Shown one piece after another: positions 34,923 through 44,950 of a DNA stretch of 64,000 nt (position 1 is its first letter; every line of letters starts with the position of its first letter). Origin of the DNA: Bromus sterilis (lineage: Eukaryota > Streptophyta > Magnoliopsida > Poales > Poaceae); contig OX465598.1 of NCBI GenBank assembly GCA_950022295.1, forward strand, positions 63,658,001-63,722,000, given 5' to 3'. The position numbers and the translations under genes are program-made. Below the pieces are notes generated by a model. It did no database searches. It had not been told where the DNA came from and was given only the letters and a program-made list of their open reading frames with translations.

Positions 34923-35460
34923 CTTCAATATTTTGCTACTCCTTATATGTAATGAACTGTTATCCTACCTGTTTCATGTAATGAACTGTTATCCTACCTG
35001 TTTCATGTAATGAACTGTTTACATACCTGTTTCATGTCATGAACTCTGTACTACTGCTGCTACCTGTTTCAATATTTTGCTACTCCTTATATGTAATGAA
35101 CTGTTATCCTACCTGTTTCATGTAATGAACTGTTTACATACCTGTTTCGTGTAATGAACTGTTTACATACTCCCTCCCTCCCAAATTAAGATGCCTATTA
35201 GATTTGGTCAAAGTCAAACTTCACAAACTTTAAACAAGTGTATTTTAAAAAATATAAATATTTACAATATCAATTCCATGCCATTAGAATCATTATGACA
35301 TATATTTTTATACTATACACATTTTATATTGTGGATGCTAATATATTTTTCTATATAATTGATCAAACTTTGTGAGATTTGACTTTGACCAAAACTAATA
35401 TGCATCATAAAATGGGAAGGAGGGAGTACCTGTTTCATGTAATGAACTCTGTACTGCTGC
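34923..35460 (+). repeat. Minisatellite in the 3' region of the DUF1618 gene
   Basis: Units of about 28-30 bp built on ACCTGTTTCATGTAATGAACTG occur at 34960-35040 and again at 35090-35160. They lie within a larger repeat whose start, TTTCAATATTTTGCTACTCC, recurs at about 34924 and 35068. One more unit follows the Stowaway insertion at about 35429-35460. Confidence 0.8.
35170..35426. mobile_element. Stowaway MITE inside the minisatellite
   Basis: It begins CTCCCTCCCTCCCAAATTAAG and ends AAATGGGAAGGAGGGAG, with TA on both sides (35168-35169 and 35427-35428). The 257-bp non-coding element separates minisatellite units. Confidence 0.9.
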
Positions 35461-35496
35461 TGCTACCTTCCTTTTCCTAGTACTGATAATTTGTCC

Positions 35497-35502
35497 AATA
35501 AA
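35497..35502 (+). terminator. Candidate poly(A) signal of the DUF1618 gene
   Basis: AATAAA lies 653 bp after the inferred stop codon, downstream of the minisatellite and MITE. Other weaker signals are possible; transcript data would decide. Confidence 0.35.
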
Positions 35503-36045
35503 TTTGTTTTTTATTTAGAGAGTTGTCTTCCTATTGAGGATTACAACAACTGTCGTTGTAACATCAGTCTTGCTCTGCTTTCATTTTGTAAGCTGTCTTT
35601 GTCTATATATTGTTGATCGTCAGATTTAAAGTTGTACATGATTGTTTTACCTTTAATGGATACTAGGTGGACAGGCACGCTTCGCCGCGCCACCTACAAC
35701 ACATTTTGCCACTGGTTGGCATCGTATATTTACATGCGAACTGTTGGCCAAGGACAACAAGAACAGTAGAAAATAATGAGGGAACTATACACTAAATGAA
35801 GGTTAAACAACTGATATCAACTAAAATGGTCTACTCCCTCCTGGTCAGTTCACACAGCGTCCTTCCATTTTCATGCAGTTTCACCATCAGCACTTGATTT
35901 GGCGCAAGGCATTAACTAGGGATTAATTGGGGCGTATTGGAAGGTGACCACCTCTCCTTCCTTTTCCTCCTTTGATTTGAAGAAAATATGAAGGAATTGT
36001 GGAGGGTTGGGAAAATTTCCTAAGATGGTATTGTTCACACGTCTG
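35503..36045. other. Unassigned sequence downstream of the gene
   Basis: AT-rich, with no ORF and no paired terminal repeats recognised. Confidence 0.35.
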
Positions 36046-37326
36046 ATTTTAGAGGAATGGGGAAAGGGAAAATCAAAGGAAATTTTCCTATGGATCTCAG
36101 TTTCAAGGTAGAACACAGAGGAACAAAAAAATCCACCGAGACTTCATTTTTTGGTTCCTTTGTACATGGAAATGATCTATCTTTTGAGACATTTTTTCAT
36201 GAGAGAATTCCTTATTTGACACTCAAAAATTTTCTCTTCCCTAAATGTCACTTGGTGTATTTTTTTTTGCCTTATACGACACTAGTGCATTTTAAGGTGA
36301 GTTGGGAACTTAAAAAGACGCTTATGCCCCTGGTGTTGAAAACTCATGTATGTATCAATTAAATTGTAATACTAATACACAACATACCTTAGCTATGGAC
36401 AATATAGTATCACAGATTGCGCACCGGTCACCAGTCGTGATGCAGCGCAGGAGCGGCTAACAACGTGGCGGGCAGGTCGTATCATGATCTGATCTCCGCG
36501 CTTGGTGGTAGAAGAAGGAATGGAGTGCAATGCGCACAAAGCTCGAACCAAGAAAAGAGAAAGGGGGACCTAAACAAGACACATTACGAATGATTTGTGC
36601 TCTCGCAGTCCATAGCATGATTTCAGGTGCTACGCTAAGTACTACTGCTATCCTGGCATAAACAAAAGCAGAGATCTCTTGAGCAAAGTGCAGGCAATAT
36701 CTTGAGCAAAGTGCATGCAAAACTTCGGGAGTGGCTAGTGCTATCAATACCCCGTCCTTGACAGCCTCCCATAATCCTCGTGCATGCTCGCCAGATTTAG
36801 AGACAAAAGCTGTGTCAAGCTATGATAAAGTATGGTGTTCGTCCATGAACAGATTCGATGGTCGATTACTGCACGCATATTGAGCGTTGTAGCAGTTGAC
36901 AAAAAAAATTTGGTCACAAATGCACCAGGGGCATAAGTGTCTTTTTTTTAAAGAGGCATAAGTGTCTTTTTAAGTTCCCAACTCACCTCAAAATGCACTA
37001 TAGTGTCATGTAAGGCAAAAAAATTTACACCAACTCACATATAGGGAAGAAAATTATTTTTGAGTGTCAAATAAGGAACTGTATTTTGAAGGCAGTGTCA
37101 TATAAGGAATTCTCTCTTTTTTCATAGTGCCGTAAATATTTCCCCACACCATTTGATGTGGCATTTTTTATTACCTTAAAAAAAATTAGTGACACTTTTG
37201 ATAAGGCACTTTTTTATGCCTTAAAATATTGGCCGTGCTGTAGTGTGAGGCAAGGGTTACACTTGCCACCCTTTCCTATTCCTATATCTTCATAATTCCT
37301 TTGATTTTCCAATCCTCTAAATCAAA
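36046..37326. mobile_element. Possible DNA transposon interrupted by a Mutator MITE
   Basis: GATTTTAGAGGAATGGGG...AAAATCAAAGGA at about 36046-36081 faces its approximate complement TCCTTTGATTTTCCAATCC at about 37300-37326. The inverted pair brackets the Mutator MITE, suggesting an older element into which it jumped. No duplication outside the pair was found. Confidence 0.35.
36201..37116. mobile_element. Mutator-type MITE with 9-bp target duplication
   Basis: The terminal sequence GAGAGAATTCCTTATTTGACA at 36201 matches the complement of the right end, ...GGAATTCTCTC at 37116. The arms remain similar for about 130 bp. TTTTTTCAT flanks both ends exactly (36192-36200 and 37117-37125), the 9-bp signature of Mutator-superfamily insertion. 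The right arm carries an extra copy of about 32 bp of the terminal motif. No transposase is encoded; the 96-codon minus frame inside is unsupported. Confidence 0.88.
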
Positions 37327-37618
37327 GAGGCCCTTAAACCGAGTCAATGGGTGTGTTAATTATTTGCCCTACATGACCCGTTGCGTCAATGACGTAAAGG
37401 GAAAAAGCGAGACAATATTTAAGACATATTTTTTATTCATGTCAATATCAATTAATTGCATATTGTATAGGTTTGATATTCATGTCAATGCATATTATTG
37501 TGATCGATTGTGCGAAGCATTAACACGTAGAGCATGTTAGCAAGTCACAGTCAAATTTCCCTTATGTTGGAAACCTTGTCTATTTGATTTCCGTTTGTCA
37601 TGGTTCTAGAAGGAGAAA
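37327..37618. other. Unassigned sequence
   Basis: No coding or repeat structure recognised before the Gypsy LTR. Confidence 0.35.
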
Positions 37619-38669
37619 TGTAACACCATTTTTAAAGCAGTTGTTAGCACTTAAAATGGGACTTTTAGGCTAAAAAGGTACAAAAGTGAATCGGCCGGGA
37701 AAACAAAATATTGCTGTTGCAGGAAAATCCGATTCTTAACCTTAGCCAAATTATGTCTTGACTGGAGGGAAGAATAAGAGAATAAAAGAGACATCTAGAA
37801 GACCAGCTCAAGATGAAGGCCCACTAAGGACGCGACTAAGCCCAGAATCCCAAGGAAGAGTCGGCGGAAGGTTCCAGAAAGACAAGATTTTCTCCCCAAC
37901 ACGGAAGGATCAAAGGTGGTTTCTGCAGGAACCCGAGTGACGCTTGGAGTCCAAAGCCAATACAAAGCCGGAGACGGAATCTACCTAGTTTAGGCTAGAA
38001 TAGGAAGAAACCGACTTGTAATACGAGTAGAAGCCCAAGTTCATGACTTGCACGGAAAGACTAGCCGCCTCATATATATGTGAGAGGCTCTGCAGGAACC
38101 CGGGTGATGCTCGGAGTCTAGAGCCAGTACGAAGCTAGAGACGGAATCTATCTAGTTTAGGCTAGAATAGGAAGAAACCGACTTGTAATACGAGTAGAAG
38201 CCCAAATTCATGACTTGCACGGAAAGACCAGCCGCCTTATATATATGTGAGAGGTGCCGGCCGACTGAAACTAAGCACACATCTACAATTGTCATATCGA
38301 CAATCTACTATTTACCCTCACCATTGTCCTTGCTTTTGGCTCTTCGGCGCCTTTCGTTGTAGATTCGATAACCAAGAGAGGAGCGACCATGTCGGCCTTT
38401 CTTAGCCAATAGTCGCCGGAACCTCACACGGGTTCCGTCCCGAGGAACTGGGGCTTATGGTTTAAAGAGCGGTTTTGTACTGTCTTGCGTACCGCGCTGT
38501 AGATTAGCCTCCTGCCGGCGCATTGAGGTGCATCACCCTTGCTCCCGTAGGCACCCCGAGATCACGTGATCTAAAGTCTTAACCTTAGGCATTGGATTTG
38601 GGCAAACGCCTTGGCAACTCCCGAATAATCCATATTGCGAGTGTGGGGCCCCGATTAAAGCGCAACACA
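37619..38669 (+). repeat. Gypsy 5' LTR with an internal promoter duplication
   Basis: It starts TGTAACACC and ends GCGCAACACA, and is followed by a TGGCGACTCCGCCGGG primer site. A 167-bp segment is present twice in tandem (37922-38088 and 38089-38255), each copy ending in a TATATAT motif before GTGAGAGG. The LTR boundary on the left is inferred from the TG terminus. Confidence 0.65.
37922..38255 (+). repeat. 167-bp tandem duplication containing the TATA motif
   Basis: The two copies align without gaps. By eye about 14 positions differ, and all are transitions. TATA motifs fall at 38073-38079 and 38238-38246. Confidence 0.9.
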
Positions 38670-38674
38670 CTTTT

Positions 38675-38690
38675 TGGCGACTCCGCCGGG
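38675..38690 (+). promoter_or_regulatory. Gypsy primer binding site
   Basis: TGGCGACTCCGCCGGG lies a few bases after the LTR end and has the form of known grass Gypsy primer sites. The exact tRNA was not assigned. Confidence 0.55.
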
Positions 38691-38749
38691 TATAGCCAAA
38701 TATCCGATCTCAGCCACCAGGACTGGAAATCGGAGTGAAATCAACACTA

Positions 38750-39018
38750 ACAACATCATACGGCTGACCTTTGATGATCTGTCAAATGACCAGAAGGAGT
38801 ACGAGATGCTCAAGGCTCATCGCCTACAAGAGATCGCCGATCTTCGCAAGAAGAAAGAGGCGGACCTCGAGGCCGAATTAGCGGCTCTATAGGAGAAGAA
38901 GGACGAGGAGGATAAGCTGGTGCACGTGGAGATTTTCAAGAAGGAGCGGCCAGTTACGATTAGCTCCCCTCATAGAGGATTCCTCTACAAGTGCTGGTGC
39001 ATTTTTCAAAGATCATCT
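38750..39018 (+). pseudogene. 5' fragment of a Gypsy gag
   Basis: The open frame to 38892 gives a charged, coiled-coil-like peptide (LTFDDLSNDQKEYEMLKAH..., then Lys/Glu-rich). A stop at 38890-38892 interrupts it, and readable charged sequence (EKKDEEDKLVHVEIFKKERP) continues in the same frame. The element is cut at about 39018, where a Copia LTR scrap begins. Assignment as gag rests on position after the primer site. Confidence 0.45.
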
Positions 39019-39095
39019 TGAAGTAATTTGGTGCCCAAGAGACAATAATAAAGGGGTATTTATTATCACCAATCTATGTTCATGATAATGTTTAC
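39019..39095 (+). repeat. Short 5' fragment of a BARE/Angela-like Copia LTR
   Basis: TGAAGTAATTTGGTGCCCAA followed by GAGACAATAATAAAGG parallels the start of the window's main Copia LTR but is clearly more diverged. It breaks off after about 77 bp. Confidence 0.6.
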
Positions 39096-40458
39096 TAGAA
39101 GGATTGGCGTGGCGCACACCGCGCCCGTGTAAGCCGCACGGGCGGAGACAACACCGGCACAGTGCACCGAAGCGCAGCCCGATAATTCTTCACTCGCGAC
39201 CCCTATTACTAAAGAGATACTCCTGGACGATCGCACGCCGAGGCCAACAAGAGGAGCCACAAAACCGTAGCATCGCGACATACCGACCACGTCTTCCATT
39301 GGAAGGGGACGTTAAGCTAGCCTGTTCACCCGGACAGCCTATCACTGTCGATAACCAAGCATACACATCATCCTGCTCGAACACATCGACCTAAACTACT
39401 TGAGTCAACAGCGTAAAGGCACTACCCTTACGGTATATCCATGCTATCCAGACATCGCTCAAGATCACGAGGAATGCACTGGTCCGTACACCGGCCAGCT
39501 CTAAGCGCGAATAGAAACAGATCATATACAATGTATTTATCCGTGTCAATAACACGTAGAAAAACGTAGGCAAGAGGAGAGAGACATCAGTCAGACTCAC
39601 ACCATCACGTATATTTCTCGAGAACGCACGAGAAAACACACATTTTTTATGAACATGACGGATAGGAAACACATGTGCTAGAGCAGCCGTCTCCCGGCCG
39701 CCGACGCCAGCCAGGCCGACTTACCGGGCACCGACCCAGCCAGGCCGACTTACCCGCCACCGGGTTTCGAGACAAGGGGCTGCTCGAATTTCACGGGTCA
39801 CGCCACTCTAAGCAAGAACACGAAACCCAGTAATAGCAAGCAGGCGACCTTAGCGACGATAGATATAGCCAGCCTAGGCACGACACTTAGCATGGCACAA
39901 CAATACAGTTGTACGACAATAGACGGGGCATGGTACCAACCATTCTCCACACGGATATGGTACAACATCCTCGCATGGTTTAGGTTCACGCACGGCCCTC
40001 CGAATGGCCACCCCGGAAATGCTACATCTATGGTCAAATTGTTACAGAAAATTGCTTACGGACGTACGTGCCTGATTTTGCGGGGAAACTGTTTCAACAA
40101 GAGAATGTTGTACAGAAAACAGAATGTCGACGCTGATACCTACGTGGTGGGAGGGTGGCCAGCGCGACGCATCGTCTCAGCCGCGCTACCTGCCCATCAA
40201 ACCGCCACACGTCATTCGCCGCTGACCAAACGTTCGGGCGTGGCAAACCACCACACTTTCACACCGATGAAAACCCTAAAGTTTTACCATGCTGAACTAT
40301 CATAAAATATCACCGCCTCCTCCAAAATTACCACACATTCCGCCCCCTCTCACCCTCGCGGCACCAACACGCGCGAGAAAACACGTATTTTTCTGATGAA
40401 TAGGACTTGAAACACATATGTCGGACCAAGCTCCACAACTAAAAACACAGACGCTGCT
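39096..40458. other. Unassigned GC-richer sequence, probably DNA transposon debris
   Basis: Motifs such as GGCGTGGCGCACACCGCGCCC (about 39102) and CGTTCGGGCGTGGCAAACC (about 40231) recall grass Mutator/CACTA non-coding sequence. A passage around 39625-39680 (ACGCACGAGAAAACACACAT, then GGAAACACATGTG) recurs at about 40371-40425 in diverged form. A 28-bp repeat CCAGCCAGGCCGACTTACC occurs twice near 39708-39755. No convincing ORF. Confidence 0.35.
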
Positions 40459-41442
40459 TGTCGGGGGAATGACCCCCGGGTACCTCAAGTCAACGAGTCA
40501 ACAGTCAATAGAAGGAGTCAACATGAAGATCCAACGGGAATCTTGCAAACCGGCTGCTGGGCCAAGCCGGCTAGGCGAAAGTATGCCATCTGGAACACGA
40601 CCGGCTGCCAACTAAGGGCCGACAGGTGAAGGTGAGTCAACTTCTATGTAACCGGCTGCCCTGTGAAGGGTAGCCGGCTATAGACCGCCCGACTGCACTA
40701 GCATCCGGTTTCGCCAAAACCGATCCGGCCAGAGATAGCTTCCTCAAGAAGCTATCTCCCACTACAGCAGGCTAGCGATAAAGGTTTCCAGTACCGAGGA
40801 GGCGCATTAGCCGAGGCGTCAGGGTGGGGGGGAGGGGCACTGTAGCGGTCGTCAGGGCAACTGTCATCGCCTAGGACAACTCTCATTAAAGCTAAAGTCC
40901 CGGCCCTTTAATAGCTAAGCCGAAGCGTCACCTAAGGTCAACTGCACACGCCCAAAGTGGCGTAGAAGCTGACGAGAGGAAGGATATCCTTCTAATATGC
41001 TTTTCGGGCCGTTAGGCGCCCGGGAAAGGCGGCTGCTCATGCCGGCTAGACACTAACAGCGCGGGCCCCTAGCTGGTTGTAACTTAGTCGCTGGCTAGTG
41101 GACCCGGCTACCCTTGTAAACCCTAGCTCTGTATTTTTTTTTTGAAGCTTGGAACAGTAGGAAAGGCTCCTACTTTTTCACATATATTTCAAAACCCTAG
41201 CTCTGTAGTATAAAGCGCAGGGGCGCCCCTCCTGTAGGAGGGATCCGATCATTCAAGCCGCTAAGGAAGAGACTTGTTCTTCCTGAGCGACCACCTTGTG
41301 AACTTCATCTCCCACCTCGAGAATTCAAAGATGTTTTGAGTACATGTCGAGGGTGCTCAATCCCGTCCCCGGTATCCATCTTTGCCCATCGACCCCCTCT
41401 CTTAAGCTACCCCATAGCATCTGTCGTGATGATACCACGATA
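40459..41442 (+). repeat. Gypsy 5' LTR (TGTCGGGGGAATGAC type)
   Basis: It starts TGTCGGGGGAATGACCCCC and ends ...GATACCACGATA (terminal CA altered to TA) directly before the primer site TTGGCGCCCACCG. The form is typical of abundant grass Gypsy families. It contains a 58-bp retroposon insertion at 41134-41191. Confidence 0.8.
41134..41191 (-). mobile_element. Severely 5'-truncated non-LTR retroposon
   Basis: A 58-bp insert begins with ten T residues on the plus strand, i.e. a poly(A) tail on the minus strand. It is flanked by the 16-bp direct repeat AAACCCTAGCTCTGTA (41118-41133 and 41192-41207). It contains a small hairpin, GTAGGA...TCCTAC. Poly(A) plus a long target duplication is the signature of target-primed reverse transcription. 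Confidence 0.85.
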
Positions 41443-41443
41443 T

Positions 41444-41461
41444 TTGGCGCCCACCGTGGGG
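41444..41461 (+). promoter_or_regulatory. Gypsy primer binding site
   Basis: TTGGCGCCCACCGTGGGG lies one base after the LTR terminus, a widespread primer-site form in grass Gypsy elements. Confidence 0.8.
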
Positions 41462-42107
41462 CATTCAGCGGCGACAACCGGAGTTGTCCTCCGGGCGGGA
41501 CTCCACACCGGCGACACCGTCGCTTCTGGCTTGGTCCAGCGATACGGCTCACTGGACTGCGTCGTCTTCAAAGCCGACCGCTTCGCCGGCTTGCCGTACC
41601 TGCCGGCCGGCCACGACGTCAACTTCGGCGAGCACCGCGTCTTCGTCACGGTCTTCAGAACCTAGTTCCCGGAGGAGGTCTTTGACTACACCGAGCCCCT
41701 TCCAGGCGCCTCCGGCAACCTCTCCTCCGACGTCTCCGATCTCTACCACCACGTGGAGGTCATGATGTCTGGCGAGCACACACGCTGTCCGACGTACGAG
41801 CACCCCGCCAACATCGGTGATTCCTCCCAGGTTCCGCAGGGCGGCTTCCTAGAGGACGCGTGTGAAACTCTACACACTCCTATCGCCACCGACGCCGATC
41901 CGGCAACGGCCGCTACAAAGCTGGAGACGGAACGGCTGCGCATGCTGGCCGAGGCCGAGAAGGTTGCTGCTGCAAAGCAGCAGCTTGACATTGACATGCG
42001 CAAGCTCCACATCGTCTACCAGCGCGCCAAGCCAAGCCAGATGAGCAACCTTCGGAGGCTCGCGGCGGATTTCAGCCGCGAGCTGGACGAAGACCGGCGC
42101 AACGCTG
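41459..42107 (+). pseudogene. N-terminal part of a Gypsy gag, truncated
   Basis: The frame reads through RAGLHTGDTVASG, VVFKADRFAGLPY and GEHRVFVTVF to a TAG at 41663-41665. It continues in the same frame (FPEEVFDYTEPLPGASGN...) to a charged coiled-coil-like segment rich in Ala, Glu, Lys and Leu. The style is that of grass Gypsy Gag N-termini. The single in-frame stop and the break at 42107, where another LTR starts, make it non-functional. Confidence 0.6.
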
Positions 42108-42960
42108 TGATACGTCCATTTTGCATCACTATTTTATATCATAATTTACTGCTATTCATTGATATATTTCATATTTAGAGATGATACTTATGTTATTTCA
42201 TCTATTTTGCATGTTTGATGATTATTGGAGAATTAACTGCCGTAGTCCGAATCCTGCTAGAAAAGGACCGTCAAGATACCATATTTCTGAAGATCAACAA
42301 TCTAGGGGAAACATCTAGAAGTTCCTATTTTGCTAGATGCTGGAGGAAGCCAGAAGGGGGGCCTGAGGTGGGCCACCATGGGCAACAGCACATGGTGGCA
42401 TGACCAGGCCCTTGCCCGCGCCAGCAGGTGGTATGGAGGCCCTGGCCCACCACAGGTGGCGCCCCTTTGCGTATGTCATCCCCCCAAAACCCTAAGACCA
42501 GGAGAGCCATCGCAAAAATATTCTGCCGCCGCTGCGGGGCGGAAAACAACAGAGAGAAAAGCTCTCCGGCAGGCAGAAATCTACTGGGGACATTCCTTCC
42601 CGGAGTGGGAAACCATCGCCATCGTCATCGTTAACGAGATGGACTTCATTGGGATCATCATCACCATCATCTCCATCATCATCACCATAATCTCCATCGC
42701 TCCACTCCGTTCCGCTGTAACATCTAGGGAAACTTCCCCGGTGTTAATTACTCTTTGTAGTTGACGCTATTGAGTGAAAACTTTGAATTAAGGTTTATGT
42801 CCAAATTGTTATTCATCATTATATCACCTCTAATCATGATCCACATGATGTCTTGTGAGTAGCTCGTTTAGTTCTTGAGGACATGGGAGAAGTCAAGATG
42901 TTAGTAGTGGAATTATGTTGAGTAATATTTAATGGTTTGTTATTTAAGTTGTGGTGCCAT
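42108..42960 (+). repeat. Gypsy-type LTR, left part, split by Copia copy D
   Basis: It starts TGATACGTCCATTTTGCATC, a common grass LTR terminus. It contains a GC-rich leader and an imperfect (ATC)n run at about 42652-42700. At 42961-42965 it meets the TCTTC target site of copy D and resumes after 50938 as TACTGGTGTCATGTGAACG. The right end is lost near 50975. Confidence 0.75.
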
Positions 42961-42965
42961 TCTTC

Positions 42966-44935
42966 TGTTGGGATTCGCAGCATGGAAAACAAAAAAAATT
43001 CCTACGCAACAACGAATAAACCCTAGCCAAGATCTATCTATGTGATGCATGCAACAAAACATGAATATGCAAACATGCATAACTTGATTTACATACCGTT
43101 GCAAATCAGTAGCGGAAGCTCGAAGGAGGGTGTCGACGAAGTCCGATCACGATCCGTTCAGTCTTTGCGATCCGCGGGATGATCAAGCGCCGCAAGTGCA
43201 ACGCCTCCAAGAGTGTTACACACGTACAGCGTGACGACGTCGGCGCTTCTCCGTTCCAGCGGATACACGGCGAAGTAGAGAGATCCGTTCAACGTCCCGG
43301 CGGGTGGACGATGAACCTAGTGCAATTCCGGCAGGGCTTCGCCCGGACGGTCCTTCGAAGAAAATCCCGGAACTAGGGTTCCGGCGAGATTCCGGCGATC
43401 ACCGTCAAGATGACGTGATCCCGGAGGAGAGGATGGAAACCTAGTCCCCGAGCTACCGAGTACCAACGTAGGAGAGCGAAGGCACAAGGAGGCGACGAGG
43501 ACGACGGTGACCAGTGGCGGCGCGTGGCGGCGGTGGTCGGCGGCGGGTGCGGGGTGCGGGCGCGGGTGGAGGCCGGGGCTGCGTGTTGTGTTCGTGTGTC
43601 TCAACTTGCCCCCGGGGTCTCGTTTATATAGGCGTCCGCGCAGCCCTTGGCCTAACGGATTCCAAAAAGGAATCCGTATAACGCCCGAACTCAAACTCCT
43701 AGTTCCCCAATTGGAAGCCAAAAAGAACACACCAGAGGGAGGGAACCCTCTCCCTCCCCAACTTGGCTAGGAGGGAGGAGGGCCCTCCCTCCCACCGACT
43801 CGGCCGGCCGGCCAGGCGGCCCGGCCCGGTGCGGTTCGCCCGGTGGGGGCCGGCCCAGCTGGCCCGGCCCCACCCCTTCTAGAACTTTCCAGACTTTTCC
43901 CGGTTTTATCCGAAACTTTCCGAAACTTTCTAGAACCTTCCAATATATGAACTTAGGGGTTTTCCGCTATTCCGAATCCATCCGTGATACTCCCGAAGTC
44001 AACCGGGACTTCGATATTTCTCCGAACAATAATTGCACCTATCTTTTCTCTCATACCCAAAGCGTCGTACTGCCTTAAGTGTGGTACCCTACGGGTCCGG
44101 TAAACAATGACATCTGTGACTATTCTCATAGACACGCGTAGTAGGGAGACTCTGGAAACATCTGTGCTACTCCGACTGTTTACTCGGATGATCAACCTGA
44201 TCATCTCGCGAACCACAATGACCGTCGATATATAATTCCCATGTCCTGCGATATGTTACTTACCCAAGATATTGATCGTCAGTACCGTCGTACCTTTGTT
44301 CAATCTCGTTACTGGTAAGTTCTCTTTTCTCATCGTAACAATTCACTCTCTTGTGACCCGGTCACGTGCTTGCAAGCGATTGAGTGAACGTTACTGAGAT
44401 GGGCCTAGAGAATATCTATCCGTCACTTGGATGGACAAGTCCCACTCTTGAACACATATAAGCCTACAAGGTACCTTCGGGGAACGCACAAGATAACTTT
44501 ATAATTACCCATTTATGAGTAACTTTTGCAGCGAGCAACGCCCCCTTTCCGGTACCCAAGAGTTACATGATCTCATGGTCAAAGGAACTAAAAAGACGTC
44601 AACGGATAAAGCTACGCAATCAGAACTTATGTGACACGATCAATTGCTTCGCTTTAGTATTTGGGTATGTCCGTCACATTATTCCCTCCAGAATAATGTG
44701 AGCTCCACTAATGAGAGAACACAGTCTCTATGGTTATGGAAACAATAACCATCAGTCACTTAGTGGAACTAGTATAGAGACATACTAGGGACCATGGTGT
44801 CTATATTTCACACAATGTATTATGTTTCCTCTAATACAGTCAACCATGATTTATATAGACGATTATCAAGAACGTGAATTGTCCCATATAATAAAATATA
44901 CCTTTATTATTGTCTCTAGGGCACCAATTCCAACA
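42966..44935 (-). repeat. 3' LTR of copy D
   Basis: This 1,970-bp LTR has TG...CA ends and lies next to the purine-rich tract. The TATA motif is at 43623-43630 on the minus strand, with the GC-rich leader at about 43480-43570. Confidence 0.93.
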
Positions 44936-44950
44936 GTCTCCCACTTGCAC
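44936..44950 (-). promoter_or_regulatory. Purine-rich tract of copy D
   Basis: The minus strand reads GTGCAAGTGGGAGAC directly before the 3' LTR, identical to the tracts at 16725-16739 and 22971-22985. It would prime plus-strand DNA synthesis. Confidence 0.85.

Noticed and set aside
34923..35160. Regular repeats as a CRISPR-like array
   Set aside because: The units are directly tandem without unique spacers and lie in a plant gene 3' region; this is a minisatellite.
42652..42700. (ATC)n run as an independent feature
   Set aside because: It is a short imperfect triplet run inside a Gypsy LTR leader without further structure.
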